A DNA stretch of 64,000 nt from an uncultured Planctomycetota bacterium. Its GTDB lineage: Bacteria > Planctomycetota > Phycisphaerae > UBA1845 > UTPLA1. Under the pieces are notes generated by a model. It had not been told where the DNA came from, searched no databases, and saw only the letters and a program-made list of their open reading frames with translations. How positions within the stretch are numbered: position 1 is the stretch's first letter; each line of letters begins with the position of its first letter. Below are positions 18,948 to 27,852 of the stretch, in pieces. The DNA lies in assembly GCA_900696465.1 (NCBI GenBank), contig CAADGE010000048.1, positions 62,001-126,000 on the forward strand. Direction: 5' to 3'. Made by a program: the position numbers and the translations under genes.

Positions 18948-20903
18948 TCAGGTCTCGTCGGCTGTGGGGACGTAGGCAAGGTCGCGGTGTCGTTCCAGTG
19001 CTGCGCGGGCAACCACGGCAGACGGGTGCCCGAGCGCGCCGCGCACGGCGACTGCGATACTGGCTGCGTCAATGCCGACGCGGGCCAGTTGTCCGGCCCG
19101 CGCGCCATGGGGGATGAAGCAATCTTCCGGTATGCCAAGGGCAATCACCTGATCGGCGCGGAGTCCCAGATCACGCGCAGCTTCCAATACGGCCGAGCCA
19201 AAACCACCGGCGACGGAATGATCTTCCACCGTGAAGACCGGCCCGCCGCGGTTGAGTGCGCTTGCCACCATCTCGCGATCGACCGGCTTGGCGAATCGGG
19301 CATTTACCACTCGAACCTCGATGCCATCAGCGGAAAGGGCATGGGCGGCGTCCAGCGCATGTCGGCAAGTGGAGCCGTATGCAAGGATCGTCGCATCAGC
19401 GCCCTCGCGGAGCGTCACCGAACGGCCAAGTTCATACGGCGGCACCGGAGCAACGCCGTAGAGCGGAGCGGGGACCGTATCGCGTGGATAGCGAATCGCG
19501 CTCGGGACATCCAACGTGAGGGCCAGTCGCAGCGCAGCTTCGATCTCCGGTTCATCACCCGGGGCCATGACCGCCATGTTCGGCATGACGCGCATGTAGG
19601 TGATGTCTGCGAAGCCGTGGTGTACAGGGCCGTCGCCGCCGACCAGGCCGGCACGATCGAGACAGAAGATGACCGGCAGGCCTTGGAGAACAACTTCCTG
19701 GAAGACCTGGTCGAACGCCCGCTGAAGAAACGTAGAATAGATGGCGACGACAGGTCGCAGCCCCGCTTTGCACATGCCGGCAGCGATATCGACGGTGGCG
19801 CTTTCAGCGATGCCGACATCGAGAAATCGCTCGGGCAGAACTTCCTGAAAACGGTTTAGACCGGTGCCGTCGGGCATGGCGGCCGTCAGTGCAAAGATGC
19901 GATGATCTTCCTGGGCGAGTCGAATGAGCGCATCAGCGAAAGCGGCCGTGTAGCTGGTGCCGCTCTTCTGGATTTCGACCCGGCAGCCCTCGACCTTAAA
20001 GGGCTTCGGGCTGTGGAACTTCGTCGGCTCGGCCAGGGCCCACTCGGCGCCTTTTCCTTTTTGAGTGTGCACATGAAGCAGGACAGGGTGATCCACGTCT
20101 TTGAGCAGCTGGAGCAGTTCGATCAGATGACCGAGGTCGTGGCCGTCGATGGGGCCGACGTACACGAAGCCAAGCTGCTCAAAAATCTGATGCGGCGAGA
20201 CAGCGGCCTTGAGGCCCTCCTTGAGGTGGTCCAGCGCGTTGAAGGCCGGCATGCCGATGACCGGTACCTGCGGCAGGTATTTTTTCACGCCGCGTTTGAG
20301 GTCTTCATAGACCGTACTGACTCGGAACTTGGCGAGGTACTCGGCCATGCCGCCCTGGGTCGGCGCGATGCCCATGCTGTTGTCATTGAGAACGACCAGG
20401 AGCTGCCGCTTGAGCGTACCGGCCTGATTGAGTCCTTCGAAGGCCACGCCGTTGAAGATGCTGGCATCGCCCACAACGGCAACCACGCGGCGGTCTTCAC
20501 CCATCAGAGAAGCGCCGCGGGCCATGCCGACGGCTGTCGGGATCGCAGTGCCGGCGTGACCAACGTTGAAGAGGTCGTATTCGCTTTCTTCGATGTTTGG
20601 AAAGCCGCTGATGCCGCCGTCTTTTCGGAGCGTGTCGAATCGGGCGTTTCGGCCGGTGAGCAGCTTGTGGACATAGGCCTGGTGGCCGACATCCCAGAGC
20701 AGGCGATCATGCTTGAAATCGAAGACATGATGGAGTGCCATGGTCAGCTCGACCACGCCGAGATTGCTGGCCAGATGGCCTCCGTTTCGGCCGACGACTT
20801 CGATGATGCGCTCGCGGATTTCGGTGGCCAGTTGCAGGAGCTGGTCGCTGGAGAGGTCGTGGAGGTCCTGCGGGCCGGTCAGCTTCGGTAGGATCTTGGT
20901 CAT
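18948..20903 (-). CDS. dxs: 1-deoxy-D-xylulose-5-phosphate synthase
   Basis: Thiamine-diphosphate enzyme for the first step of the MEP isoprenoid pathway: pyruvate plus glyceraldehyde 3-phosphate give DXP. At 651 residues it is full length. Landmarks are GGHLASNLGVVELT, GHQAYVHKLLTGR, the ThDP motif GDASIFNGVAFEGLN, VVLNDNSMGIAP, the catalytic Glu in VGIAESATVDIAAG, and RYPRDTVPAP. A short open frame overlaps its ATG by four bases, and ispA lies just upstream in the same direction, so precursor supply and prenyl elongation are coexpressed. It converges on the antiporter gene 15 bases away. Confidence 0.95.
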   Translation of the reverse strand: MTKILPKLTGPQDLHDLSSDQLLQLATEIRERIIEVVGRNGGHLASNLGVVELTMALHHVFDFKHDRLLWDVGHQAYVHKLLTGRNARFDTLRKDGGISGFPNIEESEYDLFNVGHAGTAIPTAVGMARGASLMGEDRRVVAVVGDASIFNGVAFEGLNQAGTLKRQLLVVLNDNSMGIAPTQGGMAEYLAKFRVSTVYEDLKRGVKKYLPQVPVIGMPAFNALDHLKEGLKAAVSPHQIFEQLGFVYVGPIDGHDLGHLIELLQLLKDVDHPVLLHVHTQKGKGAEWALAEPTKFHSPKPFKVEGCRVEIQKSGTSYTAAFADALIRLAQEDHRIFALTAAMPDGTGLNRFQEVLPERFLDVGIAESATVDIAAGMCKAGLRPVVAIYSTFLQRAFDQVFQEVVLQGLPVIFCLDRAGLVGGDGPVHHGFADITYMRVMPNMAVMAPGDEPEIEAALRLALTLDVPSAIRYPRDTVPAPLYGVAPVPPYELGRSVTLREGADATILAYGSTCRHALDAAHALSADGIEVRVVNARFAKPVDREMVASALNRGGPVFTVEDHSVAGGFGSAVLEAARDLGLRADQVIALGIPEDCFIPHGARAGQLARVGIDAASIAVAVRGALGHPSAVVARAALERHRDLAYVPTADET

Positions 20904-21043
20904 TGAGGAATCCGTTCTCCGGGTGCCGGTCGGGTGGCGTCCTTGCCAGGTACCGGACTTTTCTTCGAATGCGTTGGAAGCCGATCCCGCTTAAACGAGA
21001 TCATTTCTTGGCTTCGCGTCGCTCTGTCCAACTTCACGGTCAT
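20900..21043 (-). CDS. Possible 47-residue ORF between ispA and dxs
   Basis: Short open frame starting at ATG 21043, 21 bases after the ispA stop, with a GGGG tract five bases upstream, and ending in a TGA that overlaps the dxs ATG by four bases. The predicted peptide is basic and hydrophilic, with no motif or membrane segment. The exact fit between the two genes and the overlap suggest a coupling leader. The amino-acid sequence looks like ordinary intergenic translation, so this is a weak call. No homologue is recognised. Confidence 0.25.
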   Translation of the reverse strand: MTVKLDRATRSQEMISFKRDRLPTHSKKSPVPGKDATRPAPGERIPQ

Positions 21044-21063
21044 CGCAACCCCACAAGGATTGC

Positions 21064-21960
21064 TTAACGATCTCGCTCCACCACGAAACGCGCAAGCGAC
21101 ACCAGTTTACCCGAAACATCGCCGAAGGAGGTCAGCGCGGCAACGGCCCTTTCGACGGCTTCCTCCGCGATCCGGCGACTTGCTTCCATCCCTACGGCTC
21201 GCGGATACGTTTGTTTGCCGGAAACTGCATCTCGTCGGACCGGCTTGCCCAGGGCTTCGGTCGTGCCGGTCAAATCGAGCAGGTCGTCGGCGGCCTGAAA
21301 TGCCAGCCCCAGTTCGTGGCCGAAGCGTCCCAGCGCATCGAGCTGTGAAGCTGTGGCCTCTGCCGCGAATGCGCCGAGTCGGCAGGCCGCCTCGATGAGC
21401 CGGGCGGTTTTTGCGGAGTGGATGGTTTGTACGAGCCGCGCGTCCGGCGGGAGGGTCTCGCCCTCCAGGTCGGCGGCCTCACCTCCGATCATGCCGCGCC
21501 AGCCGGTCGCGCCAGCCAGCTCCCGGATCATGGCGACGGCGATCCGCGGTTTAACGTCGCTTTCAGAGACAATTTCGAAGGCGAGTGCCAGGAGTGCGTC
21601 ACCCGCCAGGATGGCCGCGGCTTCCCCGAACTGCCGATGGCTCGATGGTCTTCCACGGCGAAGGTCGTCATTGTCCAGGGCTGGCAGGTCGTCGTGGATC
21701 AGACTGAAGGTGTGTACGCACTCCACGGCCAGGGCCGCAGGCATGGCTGCTGAGCGATCTCCGCCGCACAGTTCACAGCACCAGAGCGTCAGGATCGGGC
21801 GGAGACGCTTACCGCCAGCGTCGATACTGTATCGCATGGCCTCCAGCAACCGCAGGGGCGTGTGCTCCGGACCTGCCAGACACCGGCGAAGGGCGTCGTC
21901 TACTTCGGCCGCCGATCGAGCCAGGAGCGATCGGATATCTTCGTCGACGGTGGTGCTCAT
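21064..21960 (-). CDS. ispA: Polyprenyl (farnesyl/geranylgeranyl) diphosphate synthase
   Basis: A 298-residue all-helical prenyltransferase that condenses isopentenyl diphosphate onto allylic diphosphates. Both Asp-rich metal motifs are intact: first HDDLPALDNDDLRRGRP (DDxxxxDD form), second FQAADDLLDLTG. GGKRLRP and the chain-length region before the first motif (ECVHTFSLIHDD) are typical of short-chain enzymes, so FPP or GGPP is the likely product; residue-level prediction is uncertain. It is encoded directly upstream of dxs on the same strand. Confidence 0.92.
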   Translation of the reverse strand: MSTTVDEDIRSLLARSAAEVDDALRRCLAGPEHTPLRLLEAMRYSIDAGGKRLRPILTLWCCELCGGDRSAAMPAALAVECVHTFSLIHDDLPALDNDDLRRGRPSSHRQFGEAAAILAGDALLALAFEIVSESDVKPRIAVAMIRELAGATGWRGMIGGEAADLEGETLPPDARLVQTIHSAKTARLIEAACRLGAFAAEATASQLDALGRFGHELGLAFQAADDLLDLTGTTEALGKPVRRDAVSGKQTYPRAVGMEASRRIAEEAVERAVAALTSFGDVSGKLVSLARFVVERDR

Positions 21961-22188
21961 TCAAACGGTCTCTGATGGTAGCGAGACAGCACGATCAGCC
22001 ATCGCCGATCGACCGTATCGCTGCGCATTCCTGCCGCATTTTAGTGGATTATCCCGTACGGTGTAGATGTAACGAATGAATGATTACTTTCAAAAGAATC
22101 GAAAAACAGTCCGACATCTGCCCGAGATCGCGATTCGATGATGGTTCAAGCGCCACCCTGCAAGGCCTGGATCCCTTCGGAGGCCTGC

Positions 22189-23079
22189 CTAGAGCCCCAT
22201 GACATGCGCAACCGTCGCTCCGATCGTCGCCGGGCTTTCCGCCACGTGAATGCCTGCTGACTTCAGCGCCGCGATCTTGCTCTCGGCGGTGCCTTCGCCG
22301 CCGGAGATGATCGCGCCGGCGTGGCCCATCCGGCGGCCCGGTGGGGCGGTGCGACCGGCGATGAAGGCGATCACGGGCTTGCGGACATTGGCCTTGACGA
22401 ATTCCGCGGCTTTTTCCTCGTCCGTGCCGCCGATTTCTCCAATCATGATGATCGCCTCGGTCTGCGGATCGGCCTGAAACATGCCCAGAAGTTCGATGAA
22501 GTTCAGCCCCTTGACCGGATCGCCGCCGATGCCGACGCACGTCGTCTGGGCGATGCCGCGCGTTGTGCACTGCCAGACGGCTTCGTAGGTCAGCGTGCCG
22601 CTCCGGGAGATCAGGCCGATGCTCTTGGCCTTGCCGTCGACGGGCTTGTGAATGTATCCGGGCATGATGCCGATCTTGGCCGCGCCCGGCGTGATGATGC
22701 CGGGGCAGTTCGGTCCGATCAGCTGCGCACCGCATTCCGTAATGAACTTTTTGGCCTTTACCATATCGAGGGTAGGAATGCCTTCGGTGACAAGCACGAT
22801 CAGCTTGATACCGGCGGCGGCCGCCTCCATGGCGCTGTCCGCGGCAAACGGCGCTGGCACGAAGATGAGGGAACAGTTCGCCCCGACCTGCTTCACCGCC
22901 TCCGCAGCGCTGTTGAAGATCGGCAGGCCGTGTTCGCTTTTCGTGCCGCCCTTGCCGGGGACCACGCCGCCGACCATCTGCGTGCCATAATCGAGGCACT
23001 GGCGGGTGTGAAACGCGCCGGCTTTGCCGGAAATGCCGTGGGTGATGACTCGGGTGTTTTTGTCAACGAGGATGCTCAT
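22189..23079 (-). CDS. sucD: Succinate-CoA ligase, alpha subunit
   Basis: A 296-residue alpha subunit of succinyl-CoA synthetase, TCA cycle. The CoA-binding Rossmann half starts [26 protein letters not shown] and IGPNCPGII follow; the phospho-histidine lies in [15 protein letters not shown]. The length is normal. The beta subunit gene (sucC), usually immediately upstream, is absent: the 138 bases upstream hold only the divergent promoter region of a MaoC gene. Just past the stop is a short inverted repeat, AGGCCT at 22163-22168 and 22181-22186, which could form a weak hairpin. Confidence 0.95.
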   Translation of the reverse strand: MSILVDKNTRVITHGISGKAGAFHTRQCLDYGTQMVGGVVPGKGGTKSEHGLPIFNSAAEAVKQVGANCSLIFVPAPFAADSAMEAAAAGIKLIVLVTEGIPTLDMVKAKKFITECGAQLIGPNCPGIITPGAAKIGIMPGYIHKPVDGKAKSIGLISRSGTLTYEAVWQCTTRGIAQTTCVGIGGDPVKGLNFIELLGMFQADPQTEAIIMIGEIGGTDEEKAAEFVKANVRKPVIAFIAGRTAPPGRRMGHAGAIISGGEGTAESKIAALKSAGIHVAESPATIGATVAHVMGL

Positions 23080-23163
23080 GATATCGGTCAGGGGTTGTGA
23101 GGTTATGGTTGCTCCCGGAAACTCAGGGTGGCGATTGTAGCGGCGCCAGGCCCGGGGTGGAAG

Positions 23164-23191
23164 CTGACGAGGCGGCGGATCGCTCTATAAT
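23164..23191 (+). promoter_or_regulatory. Candidate promoter for the MaoC gene
   Basis: A perfect TATAAT at 23186-23191 is preceded, with a 16-base spacer, by CTGACG at 23164-23169 (four of six matches to TTGACA). It lies 27 bases before the ATG, leaving room for the GGGAGG ribosome site. Confidence 0.5.
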
Positions 23192-23217
23192 CCGGTGCGG
23201 GGTGACGGGAGGTATTC

Positions 23218-23658
23218 ATGCCGGAGTTGACGCCACGAACACGGCCCACGCTGGCTGTCGGCGATAAAGGTAGTTTCACGAAGACGATCACGGAGCAGGA
23301 CGTGTTCAAGTTCGCCGATGTTTCCGGCGACTACAACCCGCTGCATATCGACGAGGAATACGCCCGGAAGACGCGCTTCGGAAGACGGGTTGCGCACGGC
23401 ATCCTGATGGCAGGCATTATCTCGACCGTCCTCGGAGTCGATATTCCCGGTGTGGGCACGGTGTTCGTCGAGTTGCAAATCCGCTTTCTGAAACCTGTCT
23501 TTTTCGGCGATACCGTGACGGCCAACGCGACGGTGATGGAGATTGTGAATCCGAAGCGAATCCGCCTGCTGGTGGCCTGCGTCAACCAGCACGGTGAAGA
23601 CGTGGCCATTGGCAATGCCGTGGTCATTCCACCGGAAGAGACTCGCATCCTGATCTAG
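23218..23658 (+). CDS. MaoC-like (R)-specific enoyl-CoA hydratase family protein
   Basis: A 146-residue single hot-dog domain. The hydratase-2 signature is intact: FADVSGDYNPLHIDEEYA with catalytic Asp and His, then FGRRVAHGILMAGIIS. The last third (LQIRFLKPVFFGDTVTA) matches the family. It would hydrate or dehydrate (R)-3-hydroxyacyl-CoA chains; the physiological substrate is open. A strong GGGAGG site lies before the ATG. It is monocistronic and divergent from sucD. Confidence 0.88.
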   Translation: MPELTPRTRPTLAVGDKGSFTKTITEQDVFKFADVSGDYNPLHIDEEYARKTRFGRRVAHGILMAGIISTVLGVDIPGVGTVFVELQIRFLKPVFFGDTVTANATVMEIVNPKRIRLLVACVNQHGEDVAIGNAVVIPPEETRILI

Positions 23659-23739
23659 CTCTCCGGGTTATACTTTCCTTCGAATCAGGCGTCGGGTGCT
23701 ATACGTCCACCACGGGGCTTCGTATCCAGCGGGTAAGCC

Positions 23740-24423
23740 ATGCGTCTCCTGGTCATAGAAGACAACCCCAAGATGGCCGGTTTCATCAAGCAGGGCCTCT
23801 GCGAGCAGGGATACGGCATCGACGTGGCCGCGACCGGCCACGATGGCGAGCACATGGCAGCAACCGGCAACTACGACGCCATCGTGCTGGACGTCATGCT
23901 GCCGGACCTGGACGGCGTGCAGGTCTGTAAGAATCTGCGCCGGCGTGGTCTTAAGACGCCGATTCTGATGATCACCGCGCTGTCCACCACCTCGGACAAG
24001 GTCACCGGTCTGGACGCCGGCGCGGACGACTACCTCACCAAGCCCTTTGAATTCGAGGAGCTGGTGGCGCGAGTGCGGGCCCTGCTGCGGCGCGGGCAGG
24101 CAGGCGGATCGACCTTGCTTCGCTTTGAAGATATCGAAATGGACCTGGCCCGGCGTCAGGTGATGCGCGGCGGCCGTCGCATCCGGCTGACGGCCAAGGA
24201 ATTTGCGCTGCTTGAGTATTTTCTGCGGAATCCCAACCGGGTCCTGACGCGAACAGCCATTGGCGAGCACGTCTGGGACATGAACTTCGACAGCGACAGC
24301 AACGTCATTGATGTTTATGTCAGCATGGTCCGTCGAAAGGTCGACCGCGGATTTGACAAACCGCTTATCCATACGGTCATCGGGAGCGGATACATCCTCA
24401 GCGCCGAGGCGATGAATCGCTGA
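23740..24423 (+). CDS. OmpR/PhoB-family response regulator
   Basis: A 227-residue two-domain regulator. The receiver domain (1-118) has the acidic pair E7/D8, the phosphoacceptor D51 in VLDVMLP, T80 in MITALS and K in LTKPF. The DNA-binding domain (130-225) is a winged helix with LTAKEFALLEYFLRNPNRVLTR and VDVYVSMVRRKVD. It is followed after 15 bases by its sensor kinase gene. The receiver-kinase order and sequence resemble CusR/QseB-type regulators of envelope or metal stress. The signal is unknown. Confidence 0.93.
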   Translation: MRLLVIEDNPKMAGFIKQGLCEQGYGIDVAATGHDGEHMAATGNYDAIVLDVMLPDLDGVQVCKNLRRRGLKTPILMITALSTTSDKVTGLDAGADDYLTKPFEFEELVARVRALLRRGQAGGSTLLRFEDIEMDLARRQVMRGGRRIRLTAKEFALLEYFLRNPNRVLTRTAIGEHVWDMNFDSDSNVIDVYVSMVRRKVDRGFDKPLIHTVIGSGYILSAEAMNR

Positions 24424-24438
24424 TCGGCTGGGATCGGT

Positions 24439-25905
24439 ATGAGCACCATGTGGCAGCATGTACGAACGCTTCGGTTCAAGCTGACCGTGTTGTACGTGCT
24501 GGTCTTCGGCGTGCTTTTCACGCTCCTGAGCTGGTTCGTACTTGCCAAGTGGGAGCAGGGCGTCCTCGACGCGGTGGATCAGCGGCTCGTGGATCGTTCT
24601 GACGCCGCACTTGAACAGATCGAGCGTGCCGCCAACGAAGGGCGGGACTCGCCCCTCGAAGAAGCCGTGCAACCGCAGCTGCGCGGGCTGCGTCAGTCGC
24701 GCTACTACGTCCAGCTCCGCTCAGCCACTGGCGTCTCCATTGTTCGTTCCTCCAACCTTCGTAACGTTCGACTTCCTTTGCCCGACAATCACCAGGAACT
24801 CAAGAAAGGCAAAAGGCCGTATCTGGCCACCATCTCCGGCGGTGAGATTGCCCGGCTGCTCGGCGCCGACGGGGAGATGCGCGTCCTGACGCGCTATTGC
24901 GAGGTCCCCGGCGTGCTGCCGTTTTTTATGCAGGTCGGCCTCGGAATGGGAACCTTCAACACCTCACGAGCTACGCTGCTTCGTACCTTTCTGATGATTA
25001 TTCCCATCGGCTTGCTGGCCGGCGGTGTGGCTTCCTGGCTGCTGGCCCGCCGTTCGCTGACACCCATCCGACGCATTGCCCGCGAGGCCCAGGCGCTCAC
25101 GGCCGCCCGGCTGGATCGACGTATTCCGCCGCCGGTGGCCATGGACGAAGTCGGTGAGCTGGTGGTTACGGTCAATCAGATGCTCGATCGCCTGGAAGAC
25201 GCCTTTCGCGCGCAGGAGCGCTTCGTCGCCGATGCCGCCCACGAGCTCAAGACGCCCATTACGATCGTCAAGGGCATCGCTCAGGTTCTCGAAAAGAAGG
25301 AGCGCACCGCGGAGGAGTACGACCAGTGCCTCAGCGGCATCGTCGACGAGATGCGCCGCCTCGGGCAGGTCGTCGACAGTCTGCTGACGCTTGCGCGTGC
25401 GGACGCCGGCATGCCGCTTTCTACGACCGCACCCGTTTCCATGAACGAAGTTGCGACCGATGTGGCCCAGCGCTGGCAGCCGGTGGCTTCGGAACGCGGT
25501 GTTCGGCTCGTGTTGCAGCTTGCGATGCCGCGCAGCGATGAGCCCGAACCGCTCGTCGACGGCGATAATGATTTGCTGGATGCCATGGTCAGCAACCTGG
25601 TTCAGAATGGTGTTCGCTACTCGCCGAGCGGCGAAGTCGTCGAAGTTGAAGTTCGACTTGTGCAACCGTATGTACGAGTCATTGTGAGGGATCGGGGGGC
25701 GGGCATTCCCGCCAAGCACATTGATCGTGTATTTGAACGATTTTATCGCGTGCCGCGTGTCGAAGATCCGACCGGCACGGGCCTGGGTCTCGCGATCGCC
25801 AAGGGCGTAGCACGGCTTCACAAGGGTCGGATCGATGTCTCCAACCGAACCGGCGGCGGGTGCGAATTCGTCGTGGAGCTTCCGCTGGCGAATGGTCAGA
25901 TGTAA
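24439..25905 (+). CDS. Sensor histidine kinase
   Basis: A 488-residue membrane kinase. The first transmembrane helix is at about residues 15-37, the periplasmic sensor at 38-180, the second helix at about 183-205 (FLMIIPIGLLAGGVASWLLA), and HAMP at 205-258. The dimerisation/phosphoacceptor helix carries H268 in ADAAHELKTPI. The ATPase domain has NLVQNGVRYSP (N box), DRGAGIP (G1) and GTGLGLAIAKG (G2). All catalytic boxes are intact. It pairs with the response regulator 15 bases upstream. The sensor domain has no recognised family, so the stimulus is unknown. Confidence 0.93.
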   Translation: MSTMWQHVRTLRFKLTVLYVLVFGVLFTLLSWFVLAKWEQGVLDAVDQRLVDRSDAALEQIERAANEGRDSPLEEAVQPQLRGLRQSRYYVQLRSATGVSIVRSSNLRNVRLPLPDNHQELKKGKRPYLATISGGEIARLLGADGEMRVLTRYCEVPGVLPFFMQVGLGMGTFNTSRATLLRTFLMIIPIGLLAGGVASWLLARRSLTPIRRIAREAQALTAARLDRRIPPPVAMDEVGELVVTVNQMLDRLEDAFRAQERFVADAAHELKTPITIVKGIAQVLEKKERTAEEYDQCLSGIVDEMRRLGQVVDSLLTLARADAGMPLSTTAPVSMNEVATDVAQRWQPVASERGVRLVLQLAMPRSDEPEPLVDGDNDLLDAMVSNLVQNGVRYSPSGEVVEVEVRLVQPYVRVIVRDRGAGIPAKHIDRVFERFYRVPRVEDPTGTGLGLAIAKGVARLHKGRIDVSNRTGGGCEFVVELPLANGQM

Positions 25906-25920
25906 ATCCGGCGGTGGTCG

Positions 25921-27489
25921 TCAGGAGGCGGCGGCTACCGATTTCACCACCGGCAGACCGAGCTGCGACCGGGCTTCCTTCTTGCCGGCGGGTGCGAGCA
26001 TGGCAACAGAGGGCTGGGCACCGACGGGCTTGTCGCGCGTCATCCAGACGCTCTTGTGCGACGTGAGAAGAGCATAGGGCCATACCCATCCGAGCAGCAG
26101 TGTCACATAGAAGCTGTAGACGATGCCGAAGAGGCAGTCCGAGTTTCGCTCACGGACGGCGAAGAATCCAAGCGAGAAAAGGCCACCGGTCACACACGCG
26201 GCCAGCAGCTTGAGGCCGAAGATCGTCGGATAGATGAAGGACATCACCACCGCCGTGCCGAGGAAGGCATACGGAAGGGCCAGACCGATGGCACAGTTGA
26301 TGAAGTTGTATCGTACGCCGATCTGCAGACCGGGCCGGAAGCGGGTGAAGATGTAGCTGGCCGTATGAACCGTTTCGCGAACGTTGCTTCGCCCCCAGCG
26401 AAGGAACATCTTGGCCAGACCTGCATATGTGGTCGGGCTCTTGGTATAGACCCGAGCGGTCCGCTGAAACTTCACTTTGAAGCCCTGCTTGAGAAGGAAA
26501 TTCGTCATGGCGTGGTCTTCGCCGGCGCGGGCATGGCCGCCGAGGTAGGTCTGGTGCAGCCAGGCGTCGAGAATCGGCAGAACGGCCTTCTTACGATAGG
26601 CCGCCAGCGCTCCGGCACAGCAGAGCACCGAGCCGCCGCCCATCATGCTCTGAGCCGCGCGCTTGAAGTCAAAGGTCATCACGTAGCGCACGGAAAGCAT
26701 ACGGGGGATGATGCCGGCGTCGCGATTGAGCACGCGGACATTTCCGGCGACGCCGCCCACCTGACGGTCCTCGACCATCGGGCTGACGACGGCCTTGAGC
26801 GCGTCGGTCTCGATGAGCGAATCGCTGTCCACGGTGATGAAGATTTCGCCGGTGGCGCGTCGGAAGCCCTCCCAGAGGACCCATCGCTTGCCGCGGTTCT
26901 CATCAAAATGCAGTGGGAGAATGCGGACGAGGTCCGCCACTTCAGACGCGGCTTTCTGGATGTGTCGCCAGGTGTCGTCGGTGCTGCCGTCGTCGCAGAC
27001 GATGATCTCGTAGCGGTCGCGCGGATAGTCGGCGCGGGCAAGGTGACGGATCGTATCGCCGACCAAGGCGCCTTCGTTGTAGGCCGGGACCACGACGGTG
27101 ATCTTCGGAAGCCGCTCGTCGCGGACCGTGGGCACGGGCCGGTACATCAAGGCAAGAGCGAATCGCCAGAAGGACCACGCCACGGAGAAGGTGGCATACG
27201 AAGCGCCCGCGATCATCAACGGCTTAAGGGCAGGGGAGTTCCACATGATCCGCATCGCCTGCCGCGCGGAATCGAAATAGAGCGCGAGACCGCAGACAGC
27301 GCAGCTCGCGAGGATGATGCCTAGTTTGAGCTGCAGATCTTTCGGCGTGCGCGCGCCAACAGAACGGTAGGACACCGAACGTGCCGAAGTAATTGCCTGC
27401 CAGAGACCGTTGAATGTGGCTGCGGACAAAGCTGGGGACTCCTGTCGGGCATCGCTCGTGTGCTGCGTATATTTGCCGTGCCTGAGCAC
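25921..27489 (-). CDS. Processive membrane glycosyltransferase (hyaluronan/chitin synthase-like GT2)
   Basis: A 522-residue inner-membrane GT2. Two N-terminal helices (about 55-75 and 88-110) precede the catalytic domain, which shows VVPAYNEGALVG, VCDDGSTDDT, TVDSDSLIETD (DXD) and GEDHAMTNFLL (acceptor ED). The usual QxxRW is represented by FLRWGRS. Three or more C-terminal helices (390-490) complete a channel-forming topology like NodC/HasA. It should polymerise and export a beta-linked polysaccharide from UDP-sugars. No cyclase, acetylase or PilZ partner gene is adjacent. The protein is transcribed convergently to the histidine kinase, 15 bases away. Confidence 0.87.
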   Translation of the reverse strand: MLRHGKYTQHTSDARQESPALSAATFNGLWQAITSARSVSYRSVGARTPKDLQLKLGIILASCAVCGLALYFDSARQAMRIMWNSPALKPLMIAGASYATFSVAWSFWRFALALMYRPVPTVRDERLPKITVVVPAYNEGALVGDTIRHLARADYPRDRYEIIVCDDGSTDDTWRHIQKAASEVADLVRILPLHFDENRGKRWVLWEGFRRATGEIFITVDSDSLIETDALKAVVSPMVEDRQVGGVAGNVRVLNRDAGIIPRMLSVRYVMTFDFKRAAQSMMGGGSVLCCAGALAAYRKKAVLPILDAWLHQTYLGGHARAGEDHAMTNFLLKQGFKVKFQRTARVYTKSPTTYAGLAKMFLRWGRSNVRETVHTASYIFTRFRPGLQIGVRYNFINCAIGLALPYAFLGTAVVMSFIYPTIFGLKLLAACVTGGLFSLGFFAVRERNSDCLFGIVYSFYVTLLLGWVWPYALLTSHKSVWMTRDKPVGAQPSVAMLAPAGKKEARSQLGLPVVKSVAAAS

Positions 27490-27852
27490 TGAACCTGGCT
27501 ATTCGTCCTGTGGCCGTTCCAGCGGAATCAATAGGTGGCAGGGTTTGACCGCAAAGGCATGAGCAACCAATCTTGACATCACGACGCAGCTTCGAGCTGT
27601 CCCATTTATCAAAATAGTATGTGTGGATTGTCTGAAACGCGGGTGAAATGGAGATTAAAAACGATTAATACGTCCGATTTGGTTTGTCCGGGTCTTGGAG
27701 GCCGAGACAAAACGACCGGAAACCCATCAGATTTGGCGGTTTCAGGACTCCGTCTGTCTCTCGAGCCCTATCCTGATATTCAAATCTCACATCTGATCTG
27801 CGCGCAGATCAGGCGCGGGGAGTGAGAAAAGAGGAATCTTGTAACTCTCAGG
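27490..27852. other. 363-base intergenic stretch, no convincing gene
   Basis: This stretch is lower in G+C than its surroundings and lies between the PEP-CTERM stop and the glycosyltransferase start, both on the minus strand. It contains a perfect 20-base palindrome (27793-27812), a GAAACC/GGTTTC stem at 27719-27743 and other short inverted repeats. A 68-codon open frame on the plus strand has no family features. It probably holds the 3' end of the PEP-CTERM transcript and the promoter and leader of the glycosyltransferase. Confidence 0.5.
27793..27812. repeat. Perfect 20-base palindrome, possible terminator stem or operator
   Basis: CTGATCTGCG is followed directly by its reverse complement. 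Flanking CTCAC (27787-27791) and GTGAG (27822-27826) could extend the hairpin. It lies 40 bases beyond the PEP-CTERM stop. No long T run follows on either strand, so a factor-independent terminator is uncertain; a protein-binding site is an alternative. Confidence 0.5.

Noticed and set aside
22163-22186. AGGCCT inverted repeat after sucD as a terminator
   Set aside because: The stem is only six bases and no T run follows.
27619-27825. 68-codon plus-strand frame in the intergenic region
   Set aside because: No ribosome site, no homology features, and it runs through the palindrome.
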